Positions 34,858-43,242 of a stretch of 64,000 nucleotides of DNA are shown piece after piece. Position numbers and translations under genes: made by a program. Under the pieces are notes generated by a model. The model saw only the letters and a list, made by a program, of their open reading frames with translations, searched no databases and was not told the origin of the DNA. The DNA comes from Methylonatrum sp040877625 (GTDB lineage Bacteria; Pseudomonadota; Gammaproteobacteria; Nitrococcales; Aquisalimonadaceae): positions 62,001 to 126,000 of the forward strand of contig JBBDNK010000033.1 of NCBI GenBank assembly GCA_040877625.1, written 5' to 3'. Within the stretch, counting starts at the first letter, position 1, and the number at the start of each line of letters is the position of its first letter.

Positions 34858-35457
34858 CTACCAGGCTCGACGATAGTCCAGAGCAAACTCGGCCAGCAGA
34901 TCCACGACGTCGTACACCGGTAGCCCCATCACACCGGAGTAGCTTCCCTCAATGTGGTCCACGAACACGGCACCTCGGCCCTGTATGGCATAACTGCCGG
35001 CCTTGCCCTCGGGCTCTCCGGTATCCCAGTATCGGGAAATTTCATCTTCTTCCATCTCACGGAATGTCACCGTGGTGACGCTGAGACGGGTGGCTTCCCG
35101 GTCATCCACCAGGGCCGTGCCGGTCAGCACGCGATGGGAGGTGCCGGACAGTGTCCGCAGCATGTTCATGCCTTCATCGCGGTCTACAGGCTTGCCCAGA
35201 ATGGTATTGTCCTCCAGCACGACAGCGGTATCCGCACCGAGCACGGGCATGGGAGCCTTGTCGCGGACCTTCTCCCAGCCAGCACGCGCCTTCTCCAGGG
35301 CCAGACGAATCACCATGACTTCCGCGCTTTCGTAATCATCGGCGTATTCGTCCACGCTGACATCCACAACCCGAAACGGCAACGCTATCTGCTGCAGCAG
35401 CTCCTTGCGGCGCGGTGAGCGGGAGGCCAGATAAATTTGTGGTTCATGGACTTGCAT
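34858..35457 (-). CDS. maf: Maf-family nucleoside triphosphate pyrophosphatase (YhdE type)
   Basis: 199 residues. Signature ASRSPRRKELLQQI at the N-terminus, then VLGADTAVVLEDNTILGKP with the metal-binding acid residues and SYAIQGRGAVFVDHIEGSYSGVMGLP. Maf proteins hydrolyse dTTP/UTP or modified nucleotides and affect division. I prefer ATG 35457, with GAGG seven bases upstream, over ATG 35472, which lies within the end of rlmH. The YhdE-like SYAIQG with QGRGA suggests dTTP/UTP preference, by family. Confidence 0.93.
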   Translation of the reverse strand: MQVHEPQIYLASRSPRRKELLQQIALPFRVVDVSVDEYADDYESAEVMVIRLALEKARAGWEKVRDKAPMPVLGADTAVVLEDNTILGKPVDRDEGMNMLRTLSGTSHRVLTGTALVDDREATRLSVTTVTFREMEEDEISRYWDTGEPEGKAGSYAIQGRGAVFVDHIEGSYSGVMGLPVYDVVDLLAEFALDYRRAW

Positions 35458-35468
35458 GGATACCTCGA

Positions 35469-35936
35469 TCATCGGTGATAGGGGTGATTGGCCAGTATGC
35501 TCCAGGCTCGGTACAGCTGCTCCGCCACCACGACACGGACCAGCATGTGCGGCAGTGTCAGCTCCGACAGTGACCAGCGCTGATCGGCTGCGTCAATACA
35601 GGTATCGGCCAGGCCATCCGGGCCGCCGACCAGCAGCGCGATGTCCCGCCCATCCTGCAACCACTGCGCCATGCGGCGCGACAGCTGTTCGGTGGATTGC
35701 TGACGTCCGGCCGGGTCCAGGGCGACAATTCCGGCACCGCGAGGGACCGCATCCAGCAGGCGGCGGGCTTCCACTTCACGGGCGCGATCGACATTGGCAC
35801 CCTTGCCCCGGTCCCCGGACTGAATTTCCTTCAGTTCAAGCCGTAGCTCGGGGGGCATGCGTCCGCAATAGTCCCGAAAACCCGCAGCCACCCAGGCCGG
35901 CATTTTCTGGCCAACCGTCAACAGATGCAGCCGCAT
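35469..35936 (-). CDS. rlmH: 23S rRNA pseudouridine1915 N3-methyltransferase
   Basis: 155 residues, SPOUT-class methyltransferase. LDPAGRQQSTEQLSRRM, the AdoMet-binding knot with LLVGGPDGL, LSELTLPHMLVRVVVAEQLYRAW and the invariant C-terminal NHPYHR are all present. Acts on assembled 70S ribosomes. The ATG shares one base with the rsfS stop (TGATG), giving coupled rsfS-rlmH translation. Confidence 0.96.
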   Translation of the reverse strand: MRLHLLTVGQKMPAWVAAGFRDYCGRMPPELRLELKEIQSGDRGKGANVDRAREVEARRLLDAVPRGAGIVALDPAGRQQSTEQLSRRMAQWLQDGRDIALLVGGPDGLADTCIDAADQRWSLSELTLPHMLVRVVVAEQLYRAWSILANHPYHR

Positions 35937-36289
35937 CAGGATTGGCCCTGGCTATAGGCCTCCCGGGCGTCCTGATCGTCTTCCTCAATGCCCCAGATAC
36001 GTTCCAGGCGGTAGAGTTCGCGCACTTTTGGCTGCATGACATGGACGACCACATCGCCCAGATCGACCAGCACCCACTCGGCGGCTTCGGTACCTTCCTT
36101 CCCCAATGCCCTGAGCCCGCGCGCTCTGGCCTTCTCCACCACATTGTCAGCGATGGATCTGACGTGTCTGGCGGAGTTACCCGTAACCACGATCATCAGA
36201 TCGGTGATACCGGTTTTGCCCCGGACATCCAGCACCACCGGTTCCAGTGCCTTGAGATCATCCACGGCCTCCAGTACCACATCCCGCAA
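35936..36289 (-). CDS. rsfS: Ribosomal silencing factor RsfS
   Basis: RsfS binds ribosomal protein uL14 and blocks subunit joining under starvation. Family segments: VVLDVRGKTGITDLMIVVTGNSARHVRSIADNV (about residues 18-50) and EWVLVDLGDVVVHVMQPKVRELYRLERIWG. The coordinates use TTG 36289, the only ATG/GTG/TTG start in the frame, giving 117 residues. This TTG has GAGG only two bases away and would trim the usual N-terminus. A near-perfect ribosome site GGAGGTGA (36341-36348) points instead to ATC 36337 as start (133 residues). Between nadD and rlmH in the standard order. Confidence 0.9.
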   Translation of the reverse strand: MRDVVLEAVDDLKALEPVVLDVRGKTGITDLMIVVTGNSARHVRSIADNVVEKARARGLRALGKEGTEAAEWVLVDLGDVVVHVMQPKVRELYRLERIWGIEEDDQDAREAYSQGQS

Positions 36290-36340
36290 CGCCTCGTACG
36301 ATAGGAGGCCGTTGTCTACCTGCTGTTCTACGCTGATATC

Positions 36341-36348
36341 TCACCTCC
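36341..36348 (-). promoter_or_regulatory. Strong ribosome-binding site for rsfS suggesting a rare ATC start
   Basis: On the minus strand GGAGGTGA is followed, six bases after GGAGG, by ATC at 36337-36335, in frame with rsfS; an in-frame stop TGA lies just upstream (inside the site). No ATG, GTG or TTG exists in this frame before TTG 36289. The site begins 12 bases past the nadD stop. Confidence 0.55.
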
Positions 36349-36359
36349 AGACGGCAAAA

Positions 36360-37031
36360 TCACCGTTGAGTCCGACGGCTGCCGGCACTGCCGGCGCCGT
36401 ACAAGCCATGGGTACGTATATGATCCCACACTGCATCGGGCATCAGGTAGCGTCCGGAACGACCGCTAGCCAGTCTTTGCCGGATATCCGTCGCGGAAAT
36501 GCCAAGGGGCGTGACAGCCTGGAAGATCACGCGTCCGGCCGGTTCGGCCCGAAGCCGTGCCCAGTCCGCCGTTTCCCGCCCCGACAGCCAGTGCGTCAGG
36601 TCGTCCGGCATGGGAGGCGAATCCATCTCAGGCCGCTTCATGACAACGATATGGGCAAAACGGCTCAGTTCACGCCACCGGTTCCAGCCAGGCAAACTGC
36701 GGAAACTGTCCGTACCCAGCAACAGGCACAGATGCGCGTCCGGGAAATCCGCATGCAGCGTCGCCAGGGTATCAACCGTGTAGGACGGCCCGTCCCGCCG
36801 AAGCTCCCTGTCGTCAACCACCATCCGCGACTCGCCATTCACCGCCATGCGCAGCATTTGCAGGCGCTCGGCCGACCCCACGCTGGGGGTATCCCGGTGT
36901 GGCGGCTGATGGGCGGGGATCAGGCGCACTTCATCCAGAGACGCCTCCTCCAGCACATCCATGGCCACCCGCAGATGTGCGTTGTGGACGGGATCGAACG
37001 TGCCACCGAAAATGCCGACCAGTTGCGTCAT
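36360..37031 (-). CDS. nadD: Nicotinate-nucleotide adenylyltransferase
   Basis: 223 residues. Nucleotidyltransferase motifs GIFGGTFDPVHNAHLRVA (with HxxH-like H19-N-A-H) and GISATDIRQRLASGRSGRYLMP (ISxTxIR). Makes nicotinic acid adenine dinucleotide in NAD synthesis. ATG 37031 overlaps the proA stop by ATGA; the open frame to 37064 is inside proA. Followed by rsfS. Confidence 0.95.
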   Translation of the reverse strand: MTQLVGIFGGTFDPVHNAHLRVAMDVLEEASLDEVRLIPAHQPPHRDTPSVGSAERLQMLRMAVNGESRMVVDDRELRRDGPSYTVDTLATLHADFPDAHLCLLLGTDSFRSLPGWNRWRELSRFAHIVVMKRPEMDSPPMPDDLTHWLSGRETADWARLRAEPAGRVIFQAVTPLGISATDIRQRLASGRSGRYLMPDAVWDHIRTHGLYGAGSAGSRRTQR

Positions 37032-38308
37032 TCCCGAACGTGCCCATCCCCCAGCACGACCCACTTCTGGGAGGTCAGGCCCTCCAGGCCTACCGGCCCC
37101 CGGGCATGCAGCTTGTCGGTGCTGATTCCGATTTCCGCGCCCAGACCGTATTCGAAGCCATCCGCGAACCGGGTAGAAGCGTTGACCATGACCGAGCTGG
37201 AATCCACTTCCCGCAGGAAGCGGCGTGCCCGGGTGAAGTTCTCGGTGACGATTGACTCGGTATGTGCCGAACTCCAGGCGGCGATATGGTCCATAGCCGC
37301 GTCCATGTCCGGCACCACCCTGACCGCCAGCACCGGCGCCAGATACTCGGCCGCCCAGTCCGCGTCGGTCGCCGGCCGCATCGACGGGACGATGGCAAGA
37401 CTGCGCTCGCAGCCGTGCAGTTCGACACCTTCCGCCTCGAAACGCCTCGCAAGCACCGGAAGGATCCGCTCGGCAATGGCCTCCGCCACAAGCAGCGTTT
37501 CCATGGTATTGCAGGTGCCGTAACGGTGCGTTTTGGCATTGAAGGCAATGGCCTCGGCCTTGTCCGGATCGGCCTGATCGTCGATGTACACATGGCAGAC
37601 GCCGTCCAGATGCTTGATCACCGGCACGCTGGCTTCACGGCTGACACGCGCGATCAGGCCCTTGCCACCCCGGGGCACAATCACGTCCACCATCTCTTTC
37701 ATGGTGATCAGCGCACCCACGGCGGCACGGTCGGTGGTTTCCACCACCTGTACCGCGTCGGCCGGCAAGCCGGCGGCCTCCAGCCCCTGGCGAATACATG
37801 CCGCCACTGCATGGTTGGAGTGCAGGGCCTCGGACCCGCCCCGGAGAATAGCCGCGTTGCCGGATTTAAGGCAGAGCGCGGCGGCATCCGCAGTGACGTT
37901 CGGCCGCGATTCGTAGATGATACCGATCACACCAAGCGGCACCCGCATGCGGCCGACCTGGATACCCGTGGGGCGGTAGTTGAGGTCGGTAATCGCGCCG
38001 ACGGGATCCGGCAGTGCGGCCACCTGGCGCAGCCCCTCGGCCATGCCCTGGATACGCGCCGGGGTAAGTTCGAGCCGGTCCAGCAAGGCCGCGTCCAGGC
38101 CCGACTCCCGCCCGGCCTGCATGTCTCTGGCGTTCTCGGCCGCAAGCCAGTCGGCACGGCTTTCGATGGCGTCAGCCATTGCCTGCAACGCGGCGTTCTT
38201 GGCGCCCGTTTCGGCGCGCGCCATGAGGCGCCCCGCGACTCGGGCCTGCCGACCCAGCATCAACATGTACTCGGCGACGTCGGTAATGACTTCAGCGTTG
38301 GCACTCAT
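37028..38308 (-). CDS. proA: Gamma-glutamyl phosphate reductase
   Basis: 426 residues; NADPH-dependent reductase of glutamyl 5-phosphate in proline synthesis. MLMLGRQARVAGRLMARA at the N-terminus, IGIIYESRPNVTADAAALCLKSGNAAILRGG for cofactor and substrate binding, and catalytic Cys in THRYGTCNTMETLLV. ATG 38308 (MSANAEVITD) is chosen because the extension to 38371 overlaps holA. proB is not in the window. Coupled to nadD. Confidence 0.95.
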   Translation of the reverse strand: MSANAEVITDVAEYMLMLGRQARVAGRLMARAETGAKNAALQAMADAIESRADWLAAENARDMQAGRESGLDAALLDRLELTPARIQGMAEGLRQVAALPDPVGAITDLNYRPTGIQVGRMRVPLGVIGIIYESRPNVTADAAALCLKSGNAAILRGGSEALHSNHAVAACIRQGLEAAGLPADAVQVVETTDRAAVGALITMKEMVDVIVPRGGKGLIARVSREASVPVIKHLDGVCHVYIDDQADPDKAEAIAFNAKTHRYGTCNTMETLLVAEAIAERILPVLARRFEAEGVELHGCERSLAIVPSMRPATDADWAAEYLAPVLAVRVVPDMDAAMDHIAAWSSAHTESIVTENFTRARRFLREVDSSSVMVNASTRFADGFEYGLGAEIGISTDKLHARGPVGLEGLTSQKWVVLGDGHVRE

Positions 38309-38354
38309 AGCGGCATTGAACTCTTCGTGTTCCTGGAATGAGCAGTCGGCGCCC

Positions 38355-39371
38355 TCATGGGCGCGCACCAAGCCCGGCGATAGCTACCGCCAAGTCTAAC
38401 AGTTCAGACCATGGTTCGGCTGCAGGCTGGCCAGGGGTCCCACCCTTGATGGTTCTGTCCACGCTGGCACAGCGAACCAGCAGGCGCTCCCAGCGGTGCC
38501 GGTCGCCGCGACGCGCAGCCTGCTCGACGGCCTGGGCCAGCCCTCCGAACAAGCGGTTGTTTCGTAACGCCTCCCGGGCATTGACGCCACTGCGGATCTG
38601 GGCGCTCGCACGGGTTCCGCCAGCCAGCGCCCAGAGTACCAGGACCGGCTCGGCCCCCTCCTCCCGCAGATGGCCGGTGATACGGATGACCCGCCGCCGG
38701 TTGCCGCTGAATGCCGCCGTCGCCAGGTCGAAAACGTCGTGGCGGGCGCTGTCCGCCACCGCGAAAGTCATCTTCTCCAGGTCGACGGCGTCTTCGCCGT
38801 GCAGCAGATACAGCTTTTCCAGCTCCTGCACGGCGGCCATGAGATTACCTTCACTACGCTCGGCGAGCAGGGCGATGGCTTCCCGGGAGACGTTCAGTCC
38901 CGCGCTCCGGGCCCGCGCAGCGAGCCAGCGCGGCAGTTCAGCTGCCCCTATGGGCCAGACCTGGATCATGACCCCGGCTCGCTCCAGCGCCTTGACCCAG
39001 GCAGCCTTGCGCTGCGCCGCCTCCAGCCGCCCGGCGCTGACCAGCAGAACCGTGTCCTCCGGCGGCCGTTCGCACCACGCGGCAATCGCCTTGCTACCCT
39101 CCTGTCCCGGCTTGCCGCCGGGCATACGCAACTCAAGCACGCGGCGGTCACCAAACAGCGAAAGATTGGCACCGGCACTGGAGAGACGGCTCCAGTCGAA
39201 GCCCGGCTCCACATCCAGCACTTCGCGCTCGCCATACCCTGCGGCCCGGGCAGCCGCACGAATCGCATCGACGGCCTCGCGAAGCTGCAACGGTTCGTCG
39301 CCAGTCAGAAAATAGACGGGCGTCAGTCCGTCGCGGAGCTGACCATGAAGTTGTTCGGCTTTCAATTGCAT
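38355..39371 (-). CDS. holA: DNA polymerase III delta subunit
   Basis: 338 residues (E. coli 343). Clamp-loader subunit that opens the beta ring. Starts MQLKAEQLHGQLRDGLTPVYFLTGDEPLQLREA with the typical YFLTGDEP motif; RSAGLNVSREAIALLAERSEGNLMAAVQELEKL spans about 165-200 and matches the helical second domain. Lies between lptE and proA, conserved from leuS downstream. No clear ribosome site before ATG 39371. Confidence 0.94.
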   Translation of the reverse strand: MQLKAEQLHGQLRDGLTPVYFLTGDEPLQLREAVDAIRAAARAAGYGEREVLDVEPGFDWSRLSSAGANLSLFGDRRVLELRMPGGKPGQEGSKAIAAWCERPPEDTVLLVSAGRLEAAQRKAAWVKALERAGVMIQVWPIGAAELPRWLAARARSAGLNVSREAIALLAERSEGNLMAAVQELEKLYLLHGEDAVDLEKMTFAVADSARHDVFDLATAAFSGNRRRVIRITGHLREEGAEPVLVLWALAGGTRASAQIRSGVNAREALRNNRLFGGLAQAVEQAARRGDRHRWERLLVRCASVDRTIKGGTPGQPAAEPWSELLDLAVAIAGLGARP

Positions 39372-39435
39372 GGATTTGGGTCAGCACCTCCGCAGGTTCA
39401 CGACGCTTCCCTGGCGTGCCAGGCGGGCCGACCGA

Positions 39436-39957
39436 CTATTCGGCACGCTCGCCCAGCACGCTCTGCACGCGGTTGCTCAACAGCATCGCTGCATCGCGCT
39501 GCAGCTCCGCCACCAACGCATCTTCGCGACGCTCGCTCCCCAGCACCTGGGCACGTTCGAAACGATAATTGCGGAACTGTTGAAAGGCCGTACGCTCAAT
39601 CAGCGGCTCGCCTTCACCGTCGCGCAATTCCCAGTCCACCTCATAGCGCAGTTCATACTCCTGCACCTCGGCGCGGCGGCCACCGGAGATGTTACGCGTC
39701 GCCTGCCGCTCCCGGAAAAGCACCACAGTGGGGACACCGGCGCGAGGTTCCACTAGCTGGGCACCGGCAGTCTCAAGTGCGGTACGCACTTCCCGATACA
39801 GTTGCCCGAGCCCGGCCGGGCTGTGCACGGCAATTTCCACGCCTTCCAGGCTGGCGCCACCCGGCGCGGTGCCGCGAACATGCCAACCGCAGGCTGACAG
39901 CACCAGCATCATGCAGCCAATCAGGCCGATACGCAGTATTGCCGCAGCCGCCAGCAT
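39436..39957 (-). CDS. lptE: LptE, outer-membrane LPS assembly lipoprotein
   Basis: 173 residues. Signal with lipobox LSAC (Cys about residue 23) then GWHVRG, the usual mature start of LptE (Cys-Gly-[WF]-x-[LV]-R-G). LptE plugs the LptD barrel and helps place LPS in the outer leaflet. ATG 39957 is three bases after the leuS stop region, so it is translated with leuS. LptD is elsewhere. Confidence 0.94.
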   Translation of the reverse strand: MLAAAAILRIGLIGCMMLVLSACGWHVRGTAPGGASLEGVEIAVHSPAGLGQLYREVRTALETAGAQLVEPRAGVPTVVLFRERQATRNISGGRRAEVQEYELRYEVDWELRDGEGEPLIERTAFQQFRNYRFERAQVLGSERREDALVAELQRDAAMLLSNRVQSVLGERAE

Positions 39958-39960
39958 GCT

Positions 39961-42417
39961 TCAGCTCGCTACCACGTTGACCAGCCGGCCAGGCACCACG
40001 ATGACCTTGCGGATCGTCTTGCCATCGATAAACCGCTGGACATTGGGCTCGGCCAGGGCAACCTGTTCCACGGCATCCTTCGGCGCATCCGCATCCACAT
40101 GGATGTGCCCCCGGAGCTTGCCGTTGACCTGAACCACCAGCTCCAGCCGGTCCTGCACCAGGGCTTCAGGATCATGCTCAGGCCACGGTGCATCCACGAC
40201 TGGCTGTCGATTCCCCAGAGTCTGCCATAGCGCATGCGTGATGTGCGGCACGATCGGTGCCAGTAACAGCACCGCCGCCTCCAGCCCCTCCTGCAGAACC
40301 GCCCGCCCCTGAGCGGACGTGTCGTCGACCACCTTGTACAGGGCGTTCACCAACTCCATGACCGCGGCAATGCCGGTGTTGAAGGTATGGCGTCGGCCGA
40401 TATCGTCCGACGCCTTGCGGATGGTCTCGTGCACCTTGCGGCGGGTAGCACGCTGCTCGTCGTCCAGGGAATCCACACCCAGAGCCGGCGCCTGTCCCCG
40501 CCGGACATGCATGGCAACCAGCGCCCACAACCGTTTGAGGAAGCGGTAACCGCCCTCGACCCCGGAGTCGGACCATTCCAGGGACTGGTCCGGCGGCGCG
40601 GCAAACATGGTGAACAAACGCACGGTGTCCGCGCCGTAGCGTTCCACCAGCGCCTGCGGATCCACCGTATTGCCCTTGGACTTGGACATCTTGGCGCCGT
40701 CTTTCAGCACCATGCCCTGAGTCAGCAGATTGGTGAAGGGCTCGTCCGTGCCGTGCAGGCCTTCGTCGCGCATCACCTTGTGGTAGAAGCGCGCATACAG
40801 CAGATGCAGGATGGCGTGCTCAATGCCGCCGACATACTGATCCACCGGCAGCCAGTAATCGGCGCGCTGATCCAGCATGGCGGTATCGTTGTCGGGTCCG
40901 GTGAAGCGGGCAAAGTACCAGGACGATTCCATGAAGGTGTCGAAGGTATCGGTTTCCCGCTCCGCCGCGCCGCCACAGGCGGGGCAATTGGTGCGGTACC
41001 ATTCCGACATCTTCTTCAATGGCGAGCCGCTGCCGTCGAATTCGACGTCTTCGGGCAGCGTCACCGGCAGATCGCTGTCCGGCACCGGCACCTGACCGCA
41101 GTCGGCACAGTTGATGATCGGGATCGGCGCACCCCAGTAGCGCTGGCGCGACACGCCCCAATCACGCAGCCGGTAATTGACCTGGCGGCTGCCCTTGCCC
41201 TCGGTCTCCAGCCGCGAGGCGATGGCCTCGAAACCTTGCTGGGAACTCAGCCCGTTGAATTCGCCGGAATTCACCAGTACGCCCTTGTCCGTGAAGGCGG
41301 CCTCGCTGATGTCGGCATCGACGCCTTCGGCGGGGGCGATCACGGGCACTATGTCCAGGCCGTACCGGCGGGCGAACTCATGGTCGCGCTGGTCGTGAGC
41401 CGGCACCGCCATGACCGCACCATGGCCGTATTCCATAAGGACGAAATTGGCCACCCAGACCGGCACCGTCTCACCGGTGAGCGGGTGTACCGCGCGCAGG
41501 CCGGTATCCATGCCCTTCTTTTCCATGGTGGCGATGGTGGCCTCGGCCACCCCGGAACGGCCGCATTCCTGGATGAACGCAGCCAGTTCCCGGTTGTCTT
41601 TCGCAAGCTCCCGACTGATGGGATGCTCCGGCGCGAGGCCCATGTAGGTGACGCCGAACAGGGTATCCGGCCGGGTGGTGTAGACGGTCAGACGATCGTC
41701 ACGGCCCTCGATCGGAAATTCCAGCTCCACGCCCTCGGAACGGCCGATCCAGTTCCGCTGCATGGCCCGCACCTGCTCGGGCCAGCCGGGCATGGCGTCA
41801 AGTGAGGTCAGCAGTTCATCCGCATAGGCGGTGATCTTCAGGAACCATTGCGGGATCTCGCGACGTTCCACCACGGCACCGGAACGCCAGCCCCGACCAT
41901 CAACCACCTGCTCATTGGCCAGCACCGTCTGATCGACAGGATCCCAGTTCACCGTGGCGGTCTTGCGATAGACCAGCCCCTTGCGAAACAGCCGGGTGAA
42001 CAGCCATTGTTCCCAGCGGTAATAGCCCGGATCGCAGGTGGCGAACTCGCGGGACCAGTCATAACCAAAGCCCAGCAGTCGCAGCTGGCCGCGCATGTAC
42101 TCGATGTTTTCCCGGGTCCATTTTGCCGGCGGCACACGGTTCTGCATGGCGGCGTTCTCGGCGGGCAGGCCGAAGGCGTCCCAGCCCATGGGCTGCAGCA
42201 CGTTGCGGCCCTGCATGCGCTGGTAGCGGCTGATGACGTCGCCAATGGTGTAGTTGCGTACATGTCCCATGTGCAGCTTGCCGCTGGGGTAGGGGAACAT
42301 GGACAGGCAGTAATAGGTTTCCCGGCCCGGCGTTTCGGTAACCTGGAAGGTACCCTGCTCTTCCCAGTAGGCCTGGGTGCGGCGTTCGATATCTGCTGGT
42401 TTGTACTGTTCGTCCAT
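39961..42417 (-). CDS. leuS: Leucyl-tRNA synthetase
   Basis: 818 residues (E. coli 860). Class Ia synthetase: HIGH-type motif FPYPSGKLHMGHVRNYTIGD near residue 40, editing CP1 domain (about 225-420, with TTRPDTLFGVTYMGLAPEHP), zinc-finger CPACGG region, KMSKSKGNTVDP near residue 580 and a C-terminal tRNA-binding domain with LVVQVNGKLRGHI. First gene of the long minus-strand operon; divergent from ybeL. Confidence 0.98.
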   Translation of the reverse strand: MDEQYKPADIERRTQAYWEEQGTFQVTETPGRETYYCLSMFPYPSGKLHMGHVRNYTIGDVISRYQRMQGRNVLQPMGWDAFGLPAENAAMQNRVPPAKWTRENIEYMRGQLRLLGFGYDWSREFATCDPGYYRWEQWLFTRLFRKGLVYRKTATVNWDPVDQTVLANEQVVDGRGWRSGAVVERREIPQWFLKITAYADELLTSLDAMPGWPEQVRAMQRNWIGRSEGVELEFPIEGRDDRLTVYTTRPDTLFGVTYMGLAPEHPISRELAKDNRELAAFIQECGRSGVAEATIATMEKKGMDTGLRAVHPLTGETVPVWVANFVLMEYGHGAVMAVPAHDQRDHEFARRYGLDIVPVIAPAEGVDADISEAAFTDKGVLVNSGEFNGLSSQQGFEAIASRLETEGKGSRQVNYRLRDWGVSRQRYWGAPIPIINCADCGQVPVPDSDLPVTLPEDVEFDGSGSPLKKMSEWYRTNCPACGGAAERETDTFDTFMESSWYFARFTGPDNDTAMLDQRADYWLPVDQYVGGIEHAILHLLYARFYHKVMRDEGLHGTDEPFTNLLTQGMVLKDGAKMSKSKGNTVDPQALVERYGADTVRLFTMFAAPPDQSLEWSDSGVEGGYRFLKRLWALVAMHVRRGQAPALGVDSLDDEQRATRRKVHETIRKASDDIGRRHTFNTGIAAVMELVNALYKVVDDTSAQGRAVLQEGLEAAVLLLAPIVPHITHALWQTLGNRQPVVDAPWPEHDPEALVQDRLELVVQVNGKLRGHIHVDADAPKDAVEQVALAEPNVQRFIDGKTIRKVIVVPGRLVNVVAS

Positions 42418-42460
42418 AGAAGGGTGGCGCTTTGATTTCCGGAAACTGGCGAAGCCGGGA

Positions 42461-42466
42461 ATTATA
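42461..42466 (-). promoter_or_regulatory. Predicted -10 box of the leuS operon
   Basis: On the minus strand the hexamer is a perfect TATAAT, about 44 bases before the leuS start codon, in an otherwise GC-rich gap. No good -35 hexamer is seen at 16 to 18 bases spacing, so strength is uncertain. Confidence 0.45.
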
Positions 42467-42605
42467 CGGCAAAGGCCGTTCGCCTGCCTGCCGGCCCGCG
42501 GTGCGCGATTGCAGGCAAAACGTTCCCGGATCCCTTGCGCATGGTTAGTGCCGCCCTAAGGTCAGTAGAGGTACTATGATTCCACCCTTGGCCGGAGGAC
42601 TGAAC

Positions 42606-43142
42606 ATGCCCGACGATAAGAACAGGCGACAGCTGGAAGGCTACGAAAAGATGCTGGAGCGGGTCACGCACCTGCTGCAGGAGGCCGGCGATCAGGCGCG
42701 CCCCCGGTTGCGCGACGCCTTGCACAAGGCAAGGGAACGCGCGGTCGAGCTGGGAGAATTGACCGGCGAGGAGGCGGAACGCATCGGCGACTATATCCGG
42801 CGCGACGTCGAGGATGCCGCCCGCTATCTATCCAGGGACGACACCGACGACGATCTGGCCGGCTGGTTCCGCATGGATCTGCAATTGATCGAGAGCTGGC
42901 TGCTGGACCGCTTTACCAGCGTTGCCGACCGCACGCGCCTTGAATGGGACGCCCTGCAACAAACCCTGGAGCGCGCCGCGCGCTGGCACACCGGCGAGAT
43001 CACCGGCCCCGGCCAGCTACGCTGCACCAGTTGCGGGAAAGTGCTGGAGTTCGAACGCACCGGCCACATACCGCCCTGCCCCGCCTGCAGCAGTACCCTG
43101 TTCGAGCGTCTGACCGTGGAGGATGAGGAGCCCCAGGGGTAA
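42606..43142 (+). CDS. ybeL: Zinc-ribbon protein of the YbeL/DUF1451 family
   Basis: 178 residues. An N-terminal helical charged region (about 1-110: QLEGYEKMLERVTHLLQEAG, ELTGEEAERIGDYIRRDVEDA) is followed by a rubredoxin-like zinc ribbon with two Cys pairs: CTSCGKVLEFERTGHIPPCPAC (about 136-157). In E. coli ybeL lies next to leuS, as here. GGAGG nine bases upstream fixes ATG 42606. Function is unknown; the helical part resembles conserved stress or envelope proteins only loosely. Confidence 0.88.
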   Translation: MPDDKNRRQLEGYEKMLERVTHLLQEAGDQARPRLRDALHKARERAVELGELTGEEAERIGDYIRRDVEDAARYLSRDDTDDDLAGWFRMDLQLIESWLLDRFTSVADRTRLEWDALQQTLERAARWHTGEITGPGQLRCTSCGKVLEFERTGHIPPCPACSSTLFERLTVEDEEPQG

Positions 43143-43199
43143 ATTGCCCACGCTGGGCTTTGCCACTCCCGATCCGACCTTCGCAAACCGAACGAACGC

Positions 43200-43228
43200 G
43201 CTCTGCCGGACTGAATCCCCGGCAGAGC
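43200..43228. terminator. Strong hairpin between convergent ybeL and the MBL-fold gene
   Basis: GCTCTGCCGG (43200-43209) and CCGGCAGAGC (43219-43228) form a perfect 10-base stem with a 9-base loop. It lies 57 bases after ybeL and 14 bases after the minus-strand gene end. T tracts are absent on both sides, so it may act as a weak bidirectional terminator or mRNA 3' end stabiliser. Confidence 0.5.
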
Positions 43229-43242
43229 CGCCATATTCGGTC

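Noticed and set aside
40387..41805. 472-residue plus-strand open frame opposite leuS
   Set aside because: Antisense to the catalytic and editing domains of leuS; no motif or ribosome site.
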